From an uncultured Candidatus Saccharibacteria bacterium (GTDB lineage: Bacteria > Patescibacteriota > Saccharimonadia > Saccharimonadales > Saccharimonadaceae), in assembly GCA_938036915.1 (NCBI GenBank), contig CALHVV010000044.1:1-48134 (forward strand): DNA of 48,134 bases. The letters are read 5' to 3'. The notes under the pieces are model-generated. The model saw only the letters and a program-made list of their open reading frames with translations. It ran no database searches and was not told the DNA's origin. The position numbers and the translations under genes are program-made. Shown piece after piece: positions 46,856-48,134 of this stretch. How positions within the stretch are numbered: position 1 is the stretch's first letter; every line of letters begins with the position of its first letter.

Positions 46856-48134
46856 GTGAGTAGCGCAACAAGCAACGTAACAATGGAAGCAATTATCAGC
46901 CTGTGCAAGCGCCGCGGCTTTATTTATCAGGGGTCGGATGTGTATGGTGGCCTGAGTGGCACGTGGGATTATGGCCCGCTGGGCGTGCAGCTGAAGCGTA
47001 ATATCATGAACTTGTGGTGGCGCCGGTTTGTTGACGAGCGCGACGATATGTACGGGGTGGATGCGGCGATTTTGATGAATCAGAAGGTATGGAAGGCGAG
47101 TGGGCATGTCGATACGTTTTCTGATCCGCTAATTGAATGTTCTCATTGTAGGATGCGTTTTCGTTTTGATAAGCTTATCGATACTGAACACTATGCTCAA
47201 GCTATTAATTACTGTGATGAGATCGTCAAAGCTGATGATGAACAAAATATGGAAAAGATAGATGAGCTAAAGAGCGCATTTACGGATTATTATAGAAATA
47301 GCTCGTACAACTTTGAATACATTAAGGACCTATTCTATGGTCTTGTAAATGAAGTAAAGACTGACATAACAATCAATGATCGTTTGCGCGCCCTCCTTAA
47401 AGAGGCAAGAAAATACACTGGAAACTTTGCACAGTTTTATGTAAACGATTTAACTGAGCTAAAATGTCCAAATTGTGGTTCGGAAAAAAAATGGGGAAAT
47501 CCTTTCCAATTTAATATGATGTTTAGCACTATTGTTGGCGCAAAGTGGGGTATGGCCGAAACCATAGATAATGGAGGCTATATAACAGCTGAGTTTAGGT
47601 CATTTGATAAAAATGGCGAACAAACTATGCAGGATACACCTCTGACGAAGACAGATCAGATTAATGGGCTAATGTATTTTGATAAGGGGGCAAAAACGTA
47701 TCTCCGCCCGGAAACCGCTCAAGGTATCTTCACTAATTTCAAAAACATCGTCGATAGCTTTTATCCAAATTTGCCGTTTGGTATTGCTCAGCAGGGCAAG
47801 GCGTTTCGTAATGAAATTGCACCGCGCGACTTCGTCTTCCGCAGCCGCGAGTTTGAGCAGATGGAGATTGAATATTTCGTAAATCCTGAGCATTGGCAAG
47901 AAGCGTTTGATGAGCTGCTCGCGAGCACGCATGCGTTCTTGGCAGAATTGGGCTTGAAACCAGAACACATCCACGAGCTGGACGTGCCGGCGGAGGATCG
48001 GGCGCACTACAGCAAAAAGACAATCGATATTGAGTACGATTATCCGATTGGCCGCGAAGAGCTGATGGGCATCGCCTATCGGACTGATTTTGACCTGATG
48101 AACATCCAGCGCGCCAGTGGCAAGAGCATGGAAT
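46856..48134 (+). CDS. glyS: Glycyl-tRNA synthetase, alpha2 type (partial, runs off the window)
   Basis: This class II synthetase charges tRNA-Gly and belongs to the dimeric single-chain type (as in Thermus and eukaryotes), not the alpha2beta2 type of E. coli. Seen are ISLCKRRGFIYQGSDVYGG at the N-terminus, DTFSDPLIECSHCRMRF and a later CPNCGS (a split zinc ribbon), RPETAQGIFTNF, and motif 2 with FRNEIAPRDFVFRSREFEQM. About 426 codons are present and the 3' end is missing. I place the start at GTG 46856, behind AAAGGA; an in-frame ATG at 46817 would add 13 residues. The part from about 47130 to 47790 is markedly AT-rich compared with the flanks and includes an insertion between the two CxxC pairs. 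Confidence 0.92.
   Translation, partial: MSSATSNVTMEAIISLCKRRGFIYQGSDVYGGLSGTWDYGPLGVQLKRNIMNLWWRRFVDERDDMYGVDAAILMNQKVWKASGHVDTFSDPLIECSHCRMRFRFDKLIDTEHYAQAINYCDEIVKADDEQNMEKIDELKSAFTDYYRNSSYNFEYIKDLFYGLVNEVKTDITINDRLRALLKEARKYTGNFAQFYVNDLTELKCPNCGSEKKWGNPFQFNMMFSTIVGAKWGMAETIDNGGYITAEFRSFDKNGEQTMQDTPLTKTDQINGLMYFDKGAKTYLRPETAQGIFTNFKNIVDSFYPNLPFGIAQQGKAFRNEIAPRDFVFRSREFEQMEIEYFVNPEHWQEAFDELLASTHAFLAELGLKPEHIHELDVPAEDRAHYSKKTIDIEYDYPIGREELMGIAYRTDFDLMNIQRASGKSME

Noticed and set aside
1..48134. UGA recoding as in Gracilibacteria
   Set aside because: Several complete genes end in TGA at the expected family length, and RF2 is present.
1..48134. tRNA, rRNA, CRISPR, prophage or insertion sequence
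   Set aside because: No cloverleaf, rRNA core sequence, spaced direct repeats, integrase or transposase was found on reading both strands; a tRNA could still be missed by eye.

Overview
The window looks like part of the chromosome of a Patescibacteria/CPR bacterium, most probably a Saccharibacteria (TM7) relative. This is an inference from gene content: a lean set of housekeeping genes in short compact forms (INS-less ProRS, 372-residue XseA), many surface and envelope proteins without known pathways, an isolated dihydroorotate dehydrogenase, and no biosynthetic operons. UGA is an ordinary stop (xseB ends in TGA) and a release factor 2 gene is present, so the standard bacterial code applies. 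No rRNA, tRNA, CRISPR array, transposase or prophage was seen.

Layout. 1-4.6 kb: proS and greA, a small membrane-anchored protein, lysS. 4.7-6.4 kb: three consecutive reading frames that read best as one roughly 569-residue gene with two single-base deletions; its C-terminal part resembles a clan CD (caspase/CHAT-like) cysteine peptidase. 6.6-11.2 kb: a divergent pair of surface proteins, a membrane-anchored (alpha/alpha) barrel glycosidase-like protein and a DUF2207 membrane protein. 11.5-16.5 kb: uppP, a MacB-type ABC pair, and a collagen-like surface fibre protein with a C1q/TNF-like head. 16.7-20.9 kb: serS-pyrD-unknown, another unknown, and the hibernation factor hpf. 21-25 kb: secA directly followed by an M16 peptidase. 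25-31.5 kb: unknowns, murD, htpX, prfB, then a structured non-coding region in front of a 72-residue protein. 31.7-37.3 kb: ftsE-ftsX with a coiled-coil CHAP peptidoglycan hydrolase, an unknown, an S41 processing peptidase and a single-domain response regulator. 37.4-40.8 kb: unknowns, rpmA (bL27) and a TRM11-like methylase. 41-46.6 kb: a dense, mostly overlapping run of a flippase-like membrane protein, xseA, xseB, a methyltransferase, a membrane-anchored protein, a histidine kinase, a response regulator and recO. The window ends inside glyS.

Together the genes cover translation (four aminoacyl-tRNA synthetases, RF2, bL27, HPF), envelope building and remodelling (UppP, MurD, FtsEX plus CHAP hydrolase, SecA, several membrane peptidases) and an exposed surface that fits an episymbiotic lifestyle.

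The most striking signals are: (1) a recurrent promoter design in which a TATAAT-like box sits exactly six bases before the start codon in at least eight genes, predicting leaderless mRNAs; (2) two copies of a short conserved sequence, one upstream of proS and one upstream of glyS, whose differences are synonymous on the minus strand, suggesting a coded peptide; (3) a strongly paired RNA-like region at about 31.09-31.27 kb; (4) the broken peptidase gene; and (5) an AT-rich segment inside glyS together with mutually exclusive hairpins at its start.
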